Shown: positions 8,630 to 16,477, counted from the first letter of the stretch. The stretch: 62,480 nt of DNA from JADLGJ01 sp031423615 (GCA_031423615.1 JANPFV010000041.1:1-62480); one strand, 5' to 3'. A program made the numbers and translations. Notes: generated from the letters alone by a model not told the origin.

Positions 8630-8658
8630 ATTATAGGTTTGCAGGGAAAGACTGTCAA
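8630..8658 (-). promoter_or_regulatory. Consensus promoter for bamA, predicting a leaderless mRNA
   Basis: On the minus strand, TTGACA (8658-8653), a 17-base spacer and TATAAT (8635-8630) match the housekeeping consensus at all twelve positions. Normal spacing puts +1 near 8623, and the bamA ATG is at 8622-8620, so there is no room for a ribosome binding site. The -35 overlaps the dnaB stop codon. Confidence 0.8.
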
Positions 8659-9986
8659 CTTTGATGTGCAAGATTTTCGAAACGCATATACTCTTTAATG
8701 AAAGCGAGTTTCACCGTACCCACTGGACCGTTACGTTGCTTGGCAATATTGATTTCAGCGACCCCGCGGTTTTCTTCCGTCGGGTTGTAATATTCCTCCC
8801 GCATCATAAGGACAACAACGTCGGCATCCTGTTCGATGGCGCCCGATTCGCGCAAGTCGGAAAGCTGGGGCCGGTGATCCTGCCGGCTTTCCACCGCGCG
8901 CGAAAGTTGGCTTTACGCAATAATGGGAATACTCAATTCCCTCGCCAGAGCCTTGATAGAACGCGAAATTTCCGAAATCTCCTGCTGACGATTGTCGGTC
9001 TTGGTATTTCCGCGCATGAGCTGAAGATAATCCAAAACAATCATCTGAATGTCCTGATGCGATTTTAAACGGCGGGCCTTGGCCCGCAATTCCAAAGCCG
9101 AAATAGCTGGGGTATCATCGATAAAAATCGACGACGAAGACAATCGACCCGCGGCCGATGTTAATTTGGGCCAATCGGACGGCGCTAAATATCCCGAGCG
9201 TACTTTATGCGCATCGACCCGCGCCTGCGAACAAATCATGCGCTGAACCAGTTGCTCCTTAGACATTTCCAGACTGAAAAAAGCCACCGGTTTTTTTAAT
9301 TGAATGCCGACATGTTCTAAAATGGACGAAGCCAAAGCGCTTTTGCCCATCGACGGACGTCCGGCGATAATGACTAAATCGGAGGGCTGCAGACCCGATG
9401 TCATGCGGTCAAATTCCGCAAAACCGGTTTCCAGGCCCGTGACATGCTCTTTACGCTGATAGAGGGTGTCGATTTTTTCAATCGTACTTTTGACAAGTTC
9501 CTTAATATGGACCGAATTCTGACTGTGCTTCAGGTCGGAGATTTCAAAAATAAGTTTTTCGGCCGTATCCACAACCTCCGAAACATCATTCTTGCCTTCA
9601 TAAGCTTCGTGGACAATCTTGGTGGCATTGGCAATGAGCAAACGCAAAATCCCTTTTTCTTTGACGATGTTGGCGTAATGCTCGACGTTGGCCGCGGTGG
9701 GAACAAGATCGATCAGCCGCGATAGATAGGTCGGCCCGCCCACCGATTCTAAAACTCCATCGTTCCTGAGCTTTTCGGACAAGGTGATCAAATCGACATT
9801 CTTGCGGTTATTATAAAGATCAAGAATGGCCGAATAAATGCGGCGATGGTTTTGTTCGTAGAACCATGCTTCGTTGAGAATTTCTAAAGCGAGACCTATC
9901 GCCTCCTCGTCAATGAGCATGGCGCCTAAGACGGATTTCTCCGCCTCAAGATTCTGCGGTGGAAGTTTTACTTCTTGGCCACCCAT
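8655..9986 (-). CDS. dnaB: Replicative DNA helicase DnaB, interrupted by an in-frame TAA
   Basis: DnaB is the hexameric 5'-3' helicase of the replication fork. The frame from ATG at 9986 reads the N-terminal primase-binding domain (residues 8-110), then the RecA-like domain with Walker A IAGRPSMGKSALA (about 207-219) and VLDYLQLM. At codon 358 (8913-8915) the sequence has TAA where the very conserved ALSQLSR motif needs Leu. The frame then goes on without shift through SQLSRAVESRQDHRPQLSDLRESG and DADVVV to a TGA at 8655. So 442 residues are coherent apart from one codon; TTA to TAA is one base. It could be a sequence error, a real mutation, or recoding. A GTG at 8894 could restart the 79-residue tail. 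It overlaps rplI by 19 bases. Confidence 0.9.
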
Positions 9987-10411
9987 ACACGGACTTTGGC
10001 AGTGACTTCCGGATGGAGTTTAACCCCGACTTCAAAGATCCCGAGTTCTTCTATGGGCTTTTCTAATTCAATGATCTTGCGGTCGATCTTCAGGCCTTCG
10101 ACTTCCAAAGCGTGGGCGATATCTATTTCAGAAACCGAACCGTAAAGTTTCTCAAGGTCATTGACCTCAACGGTAACTGTGCAGGAAACCTTGGATATCT
10201 TTTCCGCCAATTCCTGGGCTTCTTTTTTACTGGCTTCGTATTCCTTGAGACGGGCAGTTTTTTCGTGTTCGACCCGGCGCTTGTTTTCGGGGGTGGCCGG
10301 ACAGGCCAATTTGCGGGGCAACAAAAAGTTGCGCGCAAATCCGTCCTTGACCTTGACCACATCGCCGATTTTCCCCACTTTAGGGACTTGCTGGCAAAGG
10401 ATAACTTCCAT
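9968..10411 (-). CDS. rplI: 50S ribosomal protein bL9
   Basis: bL9 binds 23S rRNA near the L1 stalk base. The 147-residue protein has the N-terminal signature (MEVILCQQVPKVGKIGDVVKVKDGFARNFLLPRKLA), a long connecting helix and the C-terminal domain ending GVKLHPEVTAKVRVWV. Length is typical. ATG at 10411 has GGAGG 10 bases upstream. It lies between rpsR and dnaB, as in many bacteria, and its end overlaps the dnaB start. Confidence 0.97.
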   Translation of the reverse strand: MEVILCQQVPKVGKIGDVVKVKDGFARNFLLPRKLACPATPENKRRVEHEKTARLKEYEASKKEAQELAEKISKVSCTVTVEVNDLEKLYGSVSEIDIAHALEVEGLKIDRKIIELEKPIEELGIFEVGVKLHPEVTAKVRVWVAKK

Positions 10412-10484
10412 GGATAAAACCTCCGTTAATAATTTTTGTCATCCCCGTATCATCTTCTCGAGGAGTCATTATAAATTCCGGGCA

Positions 10485-10510
10485 AAAATCCCGCAGCCCC
10501 GGGTTTTTAA
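10485..10510 (-). terminator. Hairpin with flanking A/T tracts between rpsR and rplI
   Basis: aaaaat-cccg-cagccc-cggg-ttttta forms a short GC stem extended by A-T pairs, with a U tract on either strand. It sits in the 120-base gap between rpsR and rplI and may be a weak terminator or attenuator that reduces readthrough into rplI-dnaB. Confidence 0.4.
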
Positions 10511-10533
10511 ACATCCGAGAAGGGGCGTGGATC

Positions 10534-10902
10534 TTAATGTTTCTTCGAACTGCCGACGGACAAAAGACCCAGGTAACGGGCATATTTGATCGCCATCGAC
10601 ATGTCCCGTTGTTCTTTGGCGGTGATGCCGGAAATACGACGGGGAACGATCTTGCCGCGCTCGGTCGTGTAACGCTGCAAAAGCGGAAGATTCTTGTAAT
10701 CGATTTTGATATCTTTCGGCAAAATAAACTTGGCAATATTCTTGCGAAAGCGCGGTTTATCACTTCCCCGTGCCCCGCGCGGGTTGTCAGAATTACTGTT
10801 GCCGCCGGTACTGTTTCTTCCCTTATAAGAAGACGATGAAGATGATCTTCCACCGGATGACCTTCCTGATGATGATGACCTGAAATTTCCTCTACTTTCC
10901 AA
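10534..10902 (-). CDS. rpsR: 30S ribosomal protein bS18 with a Ser/Gly/Arg-rich N-terminal extension
   Basis: bS18 pairs with bS6 on the 30S platform. Residues 50-122 are a standard bS18 (FRKNIAKFILPKDIKIDYKN, LQRYTTERGKIVPRRISGI, AKEQRDMSMAIKYARYLGLL). Residues 1-50 are an unusual low-complexity tail built from Ser, Gly, Arg and Asn. The start is TTG at 10902: AGGAGG lies 6 bases before it and no ATG precedes the core domain. It stands in the rpsF-ssb-rpsR order. The tail is basic and probably disordered; a role in rRNA contact or regulation is only a guess. Confidence 0.93.
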   Translation of the reverse strand: MESRGNFRSSSSGRSSGGRSSSSSSYKGRNSTGGNSNSDNPRGARGSDKPRFRKNIAKFILPKDIKIDYKNLPLLQRYTTERGKIVPRRISGITAKEQRDMSMAIKYARYLGLLSVGSSKKH

Positions 10903-10938
10903 TTGACGCCTCCTTGATCCGTATTCGTTAATGAAATT

Positions 10939-11415
10939 TTATTCGTCCCAGCTGACATCCATAGGATTGATGGTATCACCCAACGGTCCGCCCATGGACC
11001 CCTGATGGGCTGTGTCAATATTCTCGGCATGGCCCTCGGGGCCGGATACGCTTTCTAATTTATCCATTGGCTTGCCGTCGGCGGCGAATTTCCCCAAGAA
11101 CTGGATACGCTCCGCGCGAACGTCAATGGTACTGCGTTTCTGTCCATCGGTTGTTTCCCAGGAACGGGATTGCAAAACTCCCTCGACAAAAATCGGGCTT
11201 CCTTTTTGTAAGAACTGGCAACACGCTTCCGCCTGTTTGTCCCAAACTGTTACGGTGAGAAAACAGACATCTTCCTTAAACTCCCCGTTCTTGTCGCGAA
11301 ACCGCCGGTTGACGGCTAATCCCAAATTGGCGACCGCAACACTCGCCGGAGTGTAACGGAGCTCCGGAGCGCGGGTCAAATTACCGATCAAAAAAACCTT
11401 GTTCAGATTCGCCAT
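10939..11415 (-). CDS. ssb: Single-stranded DNA-binding protein
   Basis: SSB coats single-stranded DNA in replication and repair. The 158-residue protein has the OB fold in residues 1-110 (NKVFLIGNLTRAPELRYTP, VAVANLGLAVNRRF, FLTVTVWDKQAEACCQFLQKG, FVEGVLQSRSW) followed by a disordered tail. The tail ends DVSWDE and not in the usual acidic DDIPF tip, whose final Phe binds SSB partners. It lies between rpsF and rpsR. The function call is secure; how this SSB recruits partners is open. Confidence 0.95.
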   Translation of the reverse strand: MANLNKVFLIGNLTRAPELRYTPASVAVANLGLAVNRRFRDKNGEFKEDVCFLTVTVWDKQAEACCQFLQKGSPIFVEGVLQSRSWETTDGQKRSTIDVRAERIQFLGKFAADGKPMDKLESVSGPEGHAENIDTAHQGSMGGPLGDTINPMDVSWDE

Positions 11416-11456
11416 ATATTGTCCCTCACAAAATGAGTTAAAGATCCAATTGAATT

Positions 11457-11744
11457 TTAAACCGCGCGCGTCATCAGAAAACGCAAAATGCGTTCGTTGA
11501 CCCGCAATGTCTTTTGCAATGGCAAAACGGCGGCCGACGGGCTTTCCAAATTCATGAGATAATAGGTGCCTTCCCAGCTCTTTTTTAAACGAAAACTGAA
11601 TTTATGCTTCTCAATCCACACTTGACTGTTGATCAGTTTCCCGCCGGACTTGGTAATGGCCTCGGCTGTTTCCTTGACAATGCTGTCTTTTTGTTCCTGC
11701 GGCAGTGCAGCGTCCACAACGACCGCCAATTCGTACTTATTCAT
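11457..11744 (-). CDS. rpsF: 30S ribosomal protein bS6
   Basis: bS6 forms a heterodimer with bS18 on the platform of the small subunit. The 95-residue protein shows the family pattern MNKYELAVVVDAALPQEQ at the start and IEKHKFSFRLKKSWEGTYYLMNLESP in the middle, and ends LRVNERILRFLMTRAV. The ATG at 11744 has GGAGG upstream. It starts the rpsF-ssb-rpsR block, just after pth. Confidence 0.96.
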   Translation of the reverse strand: MNKYELAVVVDAALPQEQKDSIVKETAEAITKSGGKLINSQVWIEKHKFSFRLKKSWEGTYYLMNLESPSAAVLPLQKTLRVNERILRFLMTRAV

Positions 11745-11776
11745 GTTTCCTCCGTTGAACGTGATTATTAATTTGA

Positions 11777-12361
11777 TTACGTCAATAATTTTTGATTATA
11801 CCGGCTCATCACCGTGGAAAGCGACTCACTGGTCCAGGCCCGGCAACAATCCGCGGCCGCGGTCAAGAATTCCGGTAATTTTTTCTTTTCGTCCAAGCGA
11901 AAATCCTCCAGGACAAAATCCACCGCATTTTTGTGAGGGGGAATCGGCCCGATGCCCATACGCAACCGGCTGAATTCCTTGGTGCCCAAATGATCGATAA
12001 TGGAAGCCAGGCCATTGTGTCCGCCGTCGCTGCCTTGCTCGCGCATGCGGATCTGGCCAAAGACCAAGCTAAAATCATCGCAAACAATCAGGATATTTTC
12101 CGGCTCAATTTTCTTGGCCGTTACGGCCTGTTTAACAACCATACCGGAATTGTTCATGAACGAATGCGGCAACAGCAAAACGACTTCCCGGTTTTCCAAA
12201 CGGCCTTCGGCCCAAAGTCCTTTGACCGACGTTGACTTGCGCAAACGCAAACCCAGGTCCTCGGCCAAACGCGTCACCGTCAAAAAGCCCATATTATGAC
12301 GGGTCCATTCGTATTCCGAACCGGGATTTCCTAAGCCTACAATCAAGCGTTTTTCTGACAT
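11777..12361 (-). CDS. pth: Peptidyl-tRNA hydrolase
   Basis: Pth frees tRNA from peptidyl-tRNAs that drop off the ribosome. The 194-residue protein has LIVGLGNPGSEYEWTRHNMGF with catalytic His22, then SFMNNSG and VCDDFSLVFGQIRMREQGS with the conserved Asp, and GGHNGLASI. Length fits the family. It follows rplY by 17 bases, the same order (ctc-pth) as in Bacillus and many others, and precedes rpsF. Confidence 0.96.
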   Translation of the reverse strand: MSEKRLIVGLGNPGSEYEWTRHNMGFLTVTRLAEDLGLRLRKSTSVKGLWAEGRLENREVVLLLPHSFMNNSGMVVKQAVTAKKIEPENILIVCDDFSLVFGQIRMREQGSDGGHNGLASIIDHLGTKEFSRLRMGIGPIPPHKNAVDFVLEDFRLDEKKKLPEFLTAAADCCRAWTSESLSTVMSRYNQKLLT

Positions 12362-12378
12362 TCATCCACCTTAATGAT

Positions 12379-13083
12379 TTATTTCTTCTTTTCTTCCGGT
12401 TTCTTATCTCCGGCGGCCGCATCCTTCTTATCACCGGCTACGGGTTCTTTATCTTTCTTCTCTTTAATGACTTCCAATTCAGCCGGCGCGGCTTCAGCGG
12501 CGACTTCTTCCTTCATTGGCGGAACAACCGTCATGACCATGGCCTCAGGGTCATGTTTTGTAATGACGCCTTCCGGCAGAACAATGTCCTTAACATGAAT
12601 ACTGCCGCCGATTTCCAGCTTGCTGACTTCAGCCTCCAGATGGTGCGGGATCTGGGTGGGCAAACACACGACGTCCAATTCCCAAATGACGTGTTCCAAG
12701 GAACCGCCGTCGCGCTTGACTCCCACCGCTTCCCCGACGGCGTGAACAGCGACTTTGACGGTGATTTTATCGGTGAGGGAAATACGGTTAAAATCAATAT
12801 GAATGACCTGGTCACTGACCGGGTGATGTTGTTCCTCTTTGACAATCGCCGCATAATCACGTAGTTTTTTATCCCCCTGAAGAACATTGAGGCGAAAAAT
12901 AACGTTCTCGCCATGATGCTCGCGGCGGATACGTTCATAGGCTTTGCGGCTGACCTTGACTGCGGTCGGCACTTTTTTACTGCCGTAAACGATTCCCGGG
13001 ACTAAATTTTCCCGACGGATCGCCTTGGCTTTTGCGGTCCCGACTTCTTCGCGGACCTGAACATCGAGATCAATCTGTTGCAT
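12379..13083 (-). CDS. rplY: 50S ribosomal protein bL25 / general stress protein Ctc
   Basis: bL25/Ctc binds 5S rRNA. From ATG at 13083 (AAGGAAGG lies just upstream) the protein has 234 residues: the L25 beta-barrel (about 1-90, with LVPGIVYG), the C-terminal TL5/Ctc domain (about 95-185), and a Lys/Glu/Ala-rich tail. An in-frame start at 13137 has no ribosome binding site. Placement between prs and pth matches the glmU-prs-ctc-pth order of Firmicutes. Confidence 0.94.
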   Translation of the reverse strand: MQQIDLDVQVREEVGTAKAKAIRRENLVPGIVYGSKKVPTAVKVSRKAYERIRREHHGENVIFRLNVLQGDKKLRDYAAIVKEEQHHPVSDQVIHIDFNRISLTDKITVKVAVHAVGEAVGVKRDGGSLEHVIWELDVVCLPTQIPHHLEAEVSKLEIGGSIHVKDIVLPEGVITKHDPEAMVMTVVPPMKEEVAAEAAPAELEVIKEKKDKEPVAGDKKDAAAGDKKPEEKKK

Positions 13084-13164
13084 ATCATACCTTCCTTTGT
13101 GGTGTTCCTGGTGAAGTGCTGTCAAAACACACAACACTCGACGTTAAACGTTAACTTCTTGACC

Positions 13165-14130
13165 TTACTTCATTTGGTTCTGCGTTTCTTCAAATAAAAT
13201 ACTCACCGATTCCTCGGCGTGAATACGTTTGATGGCGTCCGCTAAAAGCTGGGCGACCGAGACAAGTTTGATCTTAGGATATTCTTTTTGCCGGTTAAAG
13301 GGAATACTGTTGGTGATGACAAGCTCCTTAATAATGGAACATTTTTGAACCTTGTCCAAAGCCATACCGGACAAAATCCCGTGACTGACCGCCGCATAAA
13401 CTTCCTTGACCCCATTGCGGCCCAAAGCTTCCGCCGCATCAACAAGAGATCCGGCCGTCGCGACAATGTCATCGACAATGACCGCGATTTTTCCGGTGAC
13501 TTCCCCTAAAATGTGCATGACTTCCGTTGTTTCCGGCCCCTTGCGCCGTTTGTCAACGACCGCCAATTCGGCCCCCAAACGCTTGGCATAGGCGCGGGCC
13601 ATTTTGACGCCGCCCACATCGGACGTGACAACAACCAAATCTTTCGAATCAATATTTTTCCCGGCCATATAATCACACAGAACATTGATCGCATACAAAT
13701 GGTCGACGGGAATATCAAAAAACCCCTGGATCTGACTGGCGTGCAAATCCATGGTCAAAACCCGGTCCGCTCCCGCGGCACAGATCAAATTGGCGACCAG
13801 CTTGGCGGTGATGGGAACGCGCGACTGGTCTTTGCGGTCTTGCCGGGCATATCCATAATAGGGAATGACGGTTGTGATGCGCTGGGCCGAAGCGCGGCGC
13901 GCGGCGTCCATCATAATCAACAATTCCATGAGATTATCATTCGTCGGCGGGCAGGTCGGCTGGACGATAAACACGTCGCGGCCGCGGATATTTTCCTTGA
14001 TTTGAACGCGGATTTCGCCTTCGCTGAAACGGCCGACTAAAACATCGGTCAATTTGATACCTAATTGTTCGGCTATTTCCCTGGCCAATTCCGGATTGGA
14101 ATTTCCGGTTAAAACCGCCATTTCTCTCAT
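13165..14130 (-). CDS. prs: Ribose-phosphate pyrophosphokinase
   Basis: Prs makes PRPP from ribose 5-phosphate and ATP, feeding purine, pyrimidine, histidine and NAD synthesis. From ATG at 14130, which has GGAG 8 bases upstream, the protein has 321 residues. Visible motifs are the N-terminal FSEGEIRVQIKENIRGRDVF loop, YYGYARQDRK, the PRPP site VVTSDVGGVKMA, and VIVDDIVATAGSL. Length is normal. It lies 22 bases after glmU and before rplY. hisG, a PRPP user, is upstream in the same direction. Confidence 0.96.
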   Translation of the reverse strand: MREMAVLTGNSNPELAREIAEQLGIKLTDVLVGRFSEGEIRVQIKENIRGRDVFIVQPTCPPTNDNLMELLIMMDAARRASAQRITTVIPYYGYARQDRKDQSRVPITAKLVANLICAAGADRVLTMDLHASQIQGFFDIPVDHLYAINVLCDYMAGKNIDSKDLVVVTSDVGGVKMARAYAKRLGAELAVVDKRRKGPETTEVMHILGEVTGKIAVIVDDIVATAGSLVDAAEALGRNGVKEVYAAVSHGILSGMALDKVQKCSIIKELVITNSIPFNRQKEYPKIKLVSVAQLLADAIKRIHAEESVSILFEETQNQMK

Positions 14131-14152
14131 AAAATTTGCTCCGTCGTAAAGA

Positions 14153-15415
14153 TTAACGAACCGTGCGACGCGGCACCATTCTCGCCGGCACACCCACAAA
14201 AATTTTTCCGTCGGGAATAACTTTCCCTGCGGTAAGCACCGAACCGGCACCCGTCATAGCTTTTTTGCCGATCTTAACCGGAGCCACCAGAATGGAATCC
14301 GAACCTATAAACGCGCCATCGCCAATTGTGGTAAGGTTTTTATTCTGACCGTCATAATTCGCGGTGACCGTACCCGCCCCGATATTGACTTTCCGGCCAA
14401 TTAATGCATCACCTAAAAAACTAAAATGTTTAATCAATGTCCCGCTCCCCACCGAGCTCCGCGAAACTTCCGTAAAATTTCCAATTTCCACGGTGTCCTC
14501 AATCCGGGTTCCGGGACGTAATCGGCAAAAAGGTCCGATCACGCAATTTTTGCCGATTGTGACATCCTTTTCAATAACCGTAAACGGCCGGATTATGGTA
14601 TCTTGCCCAATTTTGACTCCGGCGGCAATGTCAGTCGTTACAGGATCAATTATTGTAACACCACTTAACATCAAATCCGTTAAAATCCTTTGACGCAAAA
14701 CCCCGGCCGCAGCCGCTAAATCTTCCCGCGTATTAACACCCCATCCTTCGGCTGGCTCAGGGGTTTCGACCGTCTCAATACGCAAACCTTTTTTATGATA
14801 AAGCGCGATGATATCAGTCAGATAATGTTCGCCCTTACGGGCATTGATTTTTATCTTTTTTAAGTTTTCAAATAAGGCTTTGCTGCGAAAACAAAAAACC
14901 CCGGAATTGATTTCCTTGATCTCCCGTTCATTGTATTCACAGTCCTTTTCTTCACGGATTGCAGCCACACGTCCAGAATTGTCCCGGATGATGCGGCCGT
15001 ACCCTTGAGGCTGAGTGACAACGGCCGTTAAAATCGTGGCCGCGGCATTCAAACCACGATGCCATTTGATTAAAGCCTTGATCGTCTCAATTCTCAATAG
15101 CGGAGTATCTCCGCACAAAATCAAAATATCCCCGCGGAAATTCTTGAAAAACTTTTCCCCGCTTTTGACCGCATTCCCAGTTCCTAAAAGTTTCCTTTGT
15201 TTAACGGTCAAAATGTCTTTGCCCAAATGAGCGCGGATTTTTTCAATTTCATGTCCCAGAACAACACAGGTCTTCGTGGAACCCGCGTTGTGGGCCACAT
15301 CCAAAACATAATCAATAAGAGAACGCCCACACACTTCGTGCAAAACTTTGGGGATCGAGGAATTCATCCGTGTCCCCTTGCCCGCCGCCAAAATGATCGT
15401 CCCTAAAGGTTTCAT
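14153..15415 (-). CDS. glmU: Bifunctional GlcNAc-1-P uridyltransferase / glucosamine-1-P acetyltransferase
   Basis: GlmU makes UDP-GlcNAc, the precursor of peptidoglycan and of the lipid A pathway encoded further along. The 420-residue protein has the N-terminal pyrophosphorylase (IILAAGKGTRMNSSIPKVLHE, LCGDTPLL) and a C-terminal left-handed helix with the acetyltransferase motif LIKHFSFLGDA and TVTANYDGQNK. It is some 35 residues shorter than the E. coli enzyme, mostly at the C-terminal end. It stands between the GIY-YIG gene and prs. Confidence 0.96.
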   Translation of the reverse strand: MKPLGTIILAAGKGTRMNSSIPKVLHEVCGRSLIDYVLDVAHNAGSTKTCVVLGHEIEKIRAHLGKDILTVKQRKLLGTGNAVKSGEKFFKNFRGDILILCGDTPLLRIETIKALIKWHRGLNAAATILTAVVTQPQGYGRIIRDNSGRVAAIREEKDCEYNEREIKEINSGVFCFRSKALFENLKKIKINARKGEHYLTDIIALYHKKGLRIETVETPEPAEGWGVNTREDLAAAAGVLRQRILTDLMLSGVTIIDPVTTDIAAGVKIGQDTIIRPFTVIEKDVTIGKNCVIGPFCRLRPGTRIEDTVEIGNFTEVSRSSVGSGTLIKHFSFLGDALIGRKVNIGAGTVTANYDGQNKNLTTIGDGAFIGSDSILVAPVKIGKKAMTGAGSVLTAGKVIPDGKIFVGVPARMVPRRTVR

Positions 15416-15427
15416 AAAAATTGCTTC

Positions 15428-15727
15428 CTAAAATTTTATAATCGGGACCAGACCGACTAAGGCTAATTTTCTTTTTCGCGACAAACGTTTGATTTCAAAT
15501 TCTCTTTTTAGGGCCTCACTGCGTCCGGCCGATTTTTCCGAATAGACAATTTTTTTTGCCCCGAACGTCCGTGTGAATTTTCCGCCGTTGCCGCTTTGAT
15601 GCTGCTTAAATCGCCGCTTCAGATCGCCGGTGATTCCCGTATACAAATCGCCATTTTCACATTCCAGAACGTAAACACACCACGCGGTCTTTTTTTTGTC
15701 CGTTTTTTTATTTTGGGATTTTCTCAC
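15428..15727 (-). CDS. GIY-YIG endonuclease domain protein (UPF0213/YhbQ type)
   Basis: This is a small, single-domain protein of about 99 residues with the GIY-YIG core: WCVYVLECENGDLYTGITGDLKRRFKQH, then GNGGKFTRTFG, then a conserved Glu in SEALKREFEIKRL. Family members are short nucleases tied to DNA repair or nucleic acid turnover, with uncertain cellular role. No ATG is available; GTG at 15727 or TTG at 15736 must start it, and neither has a clear ribosome binding site. It lies 12 bases before glmU. Confidence 0.85.
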   Translation of the reverse strand: MRKSQNKKTDKKKTAWCVYVLECENGDLYTGITGDLKRRFKQHQSGNGGKFTRTFGAKKIVYSEKSAGRSEALKREFEIKRLSRKRKLALVGLVPIIKF

Positions 15728-15757
15728 AAAAATCAAAAATATTTATTATTCAAACGC

Positions 15758-15770
15758 CCCAGCCAGGGCT
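15758..15770 (-). repeat. 13-bp copy of the tRNA-Gln 3' end
   Basis: cccagccagggct here is identical to 15974-15986, the T-stem and acceptor end of the tRNA-Gln gene, in the same orientation and about 200 bases downstream of it. Such duplicates mark integration at tRNA genes, but no integrase is present. It may instead be part of a small terminator hairpin or a degraded tRNA. Confidence 0.4.
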
Positions 15771-15808
15771 TCCCGCGTCGCGGCGGGGGACTCGGCCTAT
15801 TTCTTAAC

Positions 15809-15955
15809 CAACGTCGTGTACAAGTTTTGATCTATCGTTAAGATTGACGCTGGCTGATCCGAAGAGTCCTTTTTAGGCTCATTCGTTTTGCGCCTCTATG
15901 GCGCTATTCGCCTAAAAAGGACTCTTCGGATCAGCAAAACTTTCACATCACGTTG
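15809..15955. repeat. 147-bp element with nested inverted repeats (MITE-like)
   Basis: The outer arms 15809-15829 and 15935-15955 are 21-base imperfect inverted repeats (17 of 21 match). Inside them, 15853-15878 and 15910-15935 are a perfect 26-bp inverted repeat, and 15890-15894 with 15900-15904 make an inner 5-bp stem. The whole would fold as one long hairpin. It has no coding capacity. It lies between spoVG/tRNA-Gln and the GIY-YIG gene, where it could end or process the transcript. Confidence 0.7.
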
Positions 15956-15970
15956 ACCAGTTATTTAATA

Positions 15971-16042
15971 CTGCCCAGCCAGGGCTCGAACCTGGAAAAC
16001 GAGATCCAAATTCTCGTGTGTTACCGATTACACCACCGGGCA
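15971..16042 (-). tRNA. tRNA-Gln (anticodon UUG)
   Basis: The 72-base gene folds with acceptor TGCCCGG/CTGGGCA (U1-A72 and discriminator G73 as usual for Gln), anticodon stem CGAGA/TCTCG around loop ATTTGGA giving anticodon TTG, and T arm CCAGG-TTCGAGC-CCTGG. CCA is not encoded. It lies 38 bases after spoVG in the same direction, so it may be processed from the operon transcript. Confidence 0.93.
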
Positions 16043-16080
16043 AGATAAGCAATTATTTTTTTCGAAAACCATCCCGATGA

Positions 16081-16464
16081 TCACGAAGGACTTTGAATGG
16101 ATTCTTTTGTATACGCCTCTAAGATTTTATTTTGCAGGATTTCCCGAAATTGTTGTGTGATCGGATGAGCAATGTCACGATGTTCATTTTTAGAATCGTG
16201 CATGGCCATCTCTTCTTTTGTGGGCATCACAACGCGCCCACCGCATTCATTACAAAATTTGCTTCCCGCTTCATTCTTAAAACCGCATCCGTGACAAGGA
16301 ATCTTCAACTTTCTCGACGGCATGGCGACAAAAAAACCGCTGGTCCCTGCGATCACCTTAATATTGCGAACCACAAAACACTGATCAAAGGTAACGGTGA
16401 CATATCCTTTGAGTTTTTTGTCCTGACCCTCTTTGAGAAAGACACGGATCTCGGTGACTTCCAT
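16081..16464 (-). CDS. spoVG: SpoVG family RNA/DNA-binding regulator with inserted zinc ribbon
   Basis: SpoVG proteins are small regulators that bind nucleic acid. From ATG at 16464 (AGAGGAG upstream) the protein has 127 residues. Residues 1-53 (MEVTEIRVFL, FVVRNIKVIAG, GFFVAMPSRK) and 95-118 (HRDIAHPITQQFREIL) are the usual fold. Between them, where other SpoVG proteins have a short loop, residues 55-80 form a C-x2-C-x10-C-x2-C zinc ribbon (Cys57, 60, 71, 74). The insert could add nucleic acid or protein contact. It follows ispE by 13 bases, as spoVG follows the ispE region in Bacillus. Confidence 0.93.
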   Translation of the reverse strand: MEVTEIRVFLKEGQDKKLKGYVTVTFDQCFVVRNIKVIAGTSGFFVAMPSRKLKIPCHGCGFKNEAGSKFCNECGGRVVMPTKEEMAMHDSKNEHRDIAHPITQQFREILQNKILEAYTKESIQSPS

Positions 16465-16477
16465 TGTGCAACTCCTC

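Noticed and set aside
8655..8912. Intein or intron in dnaB
   Set aside because: The frame continues directly after the stop codon without any inserted sequence.
14131..14250. Longer N-terminus for prs
   Set aside because: It would run into glmU, adds residues with no match to the family, and the ATG at 14130 has the ribosome binding site.
15755..15800. Second, broken tRNA gene after tRNA-Gln
   Set aside because: Only the acceptor and T-stem end match; there is no T loop, anticodon stem or D arm.
15853..15935. Integron attC site
   Set aside because: The arms are perfect and lack the conserved RYYYAAC and GTTRRRY core boxes, and no integrase is present.
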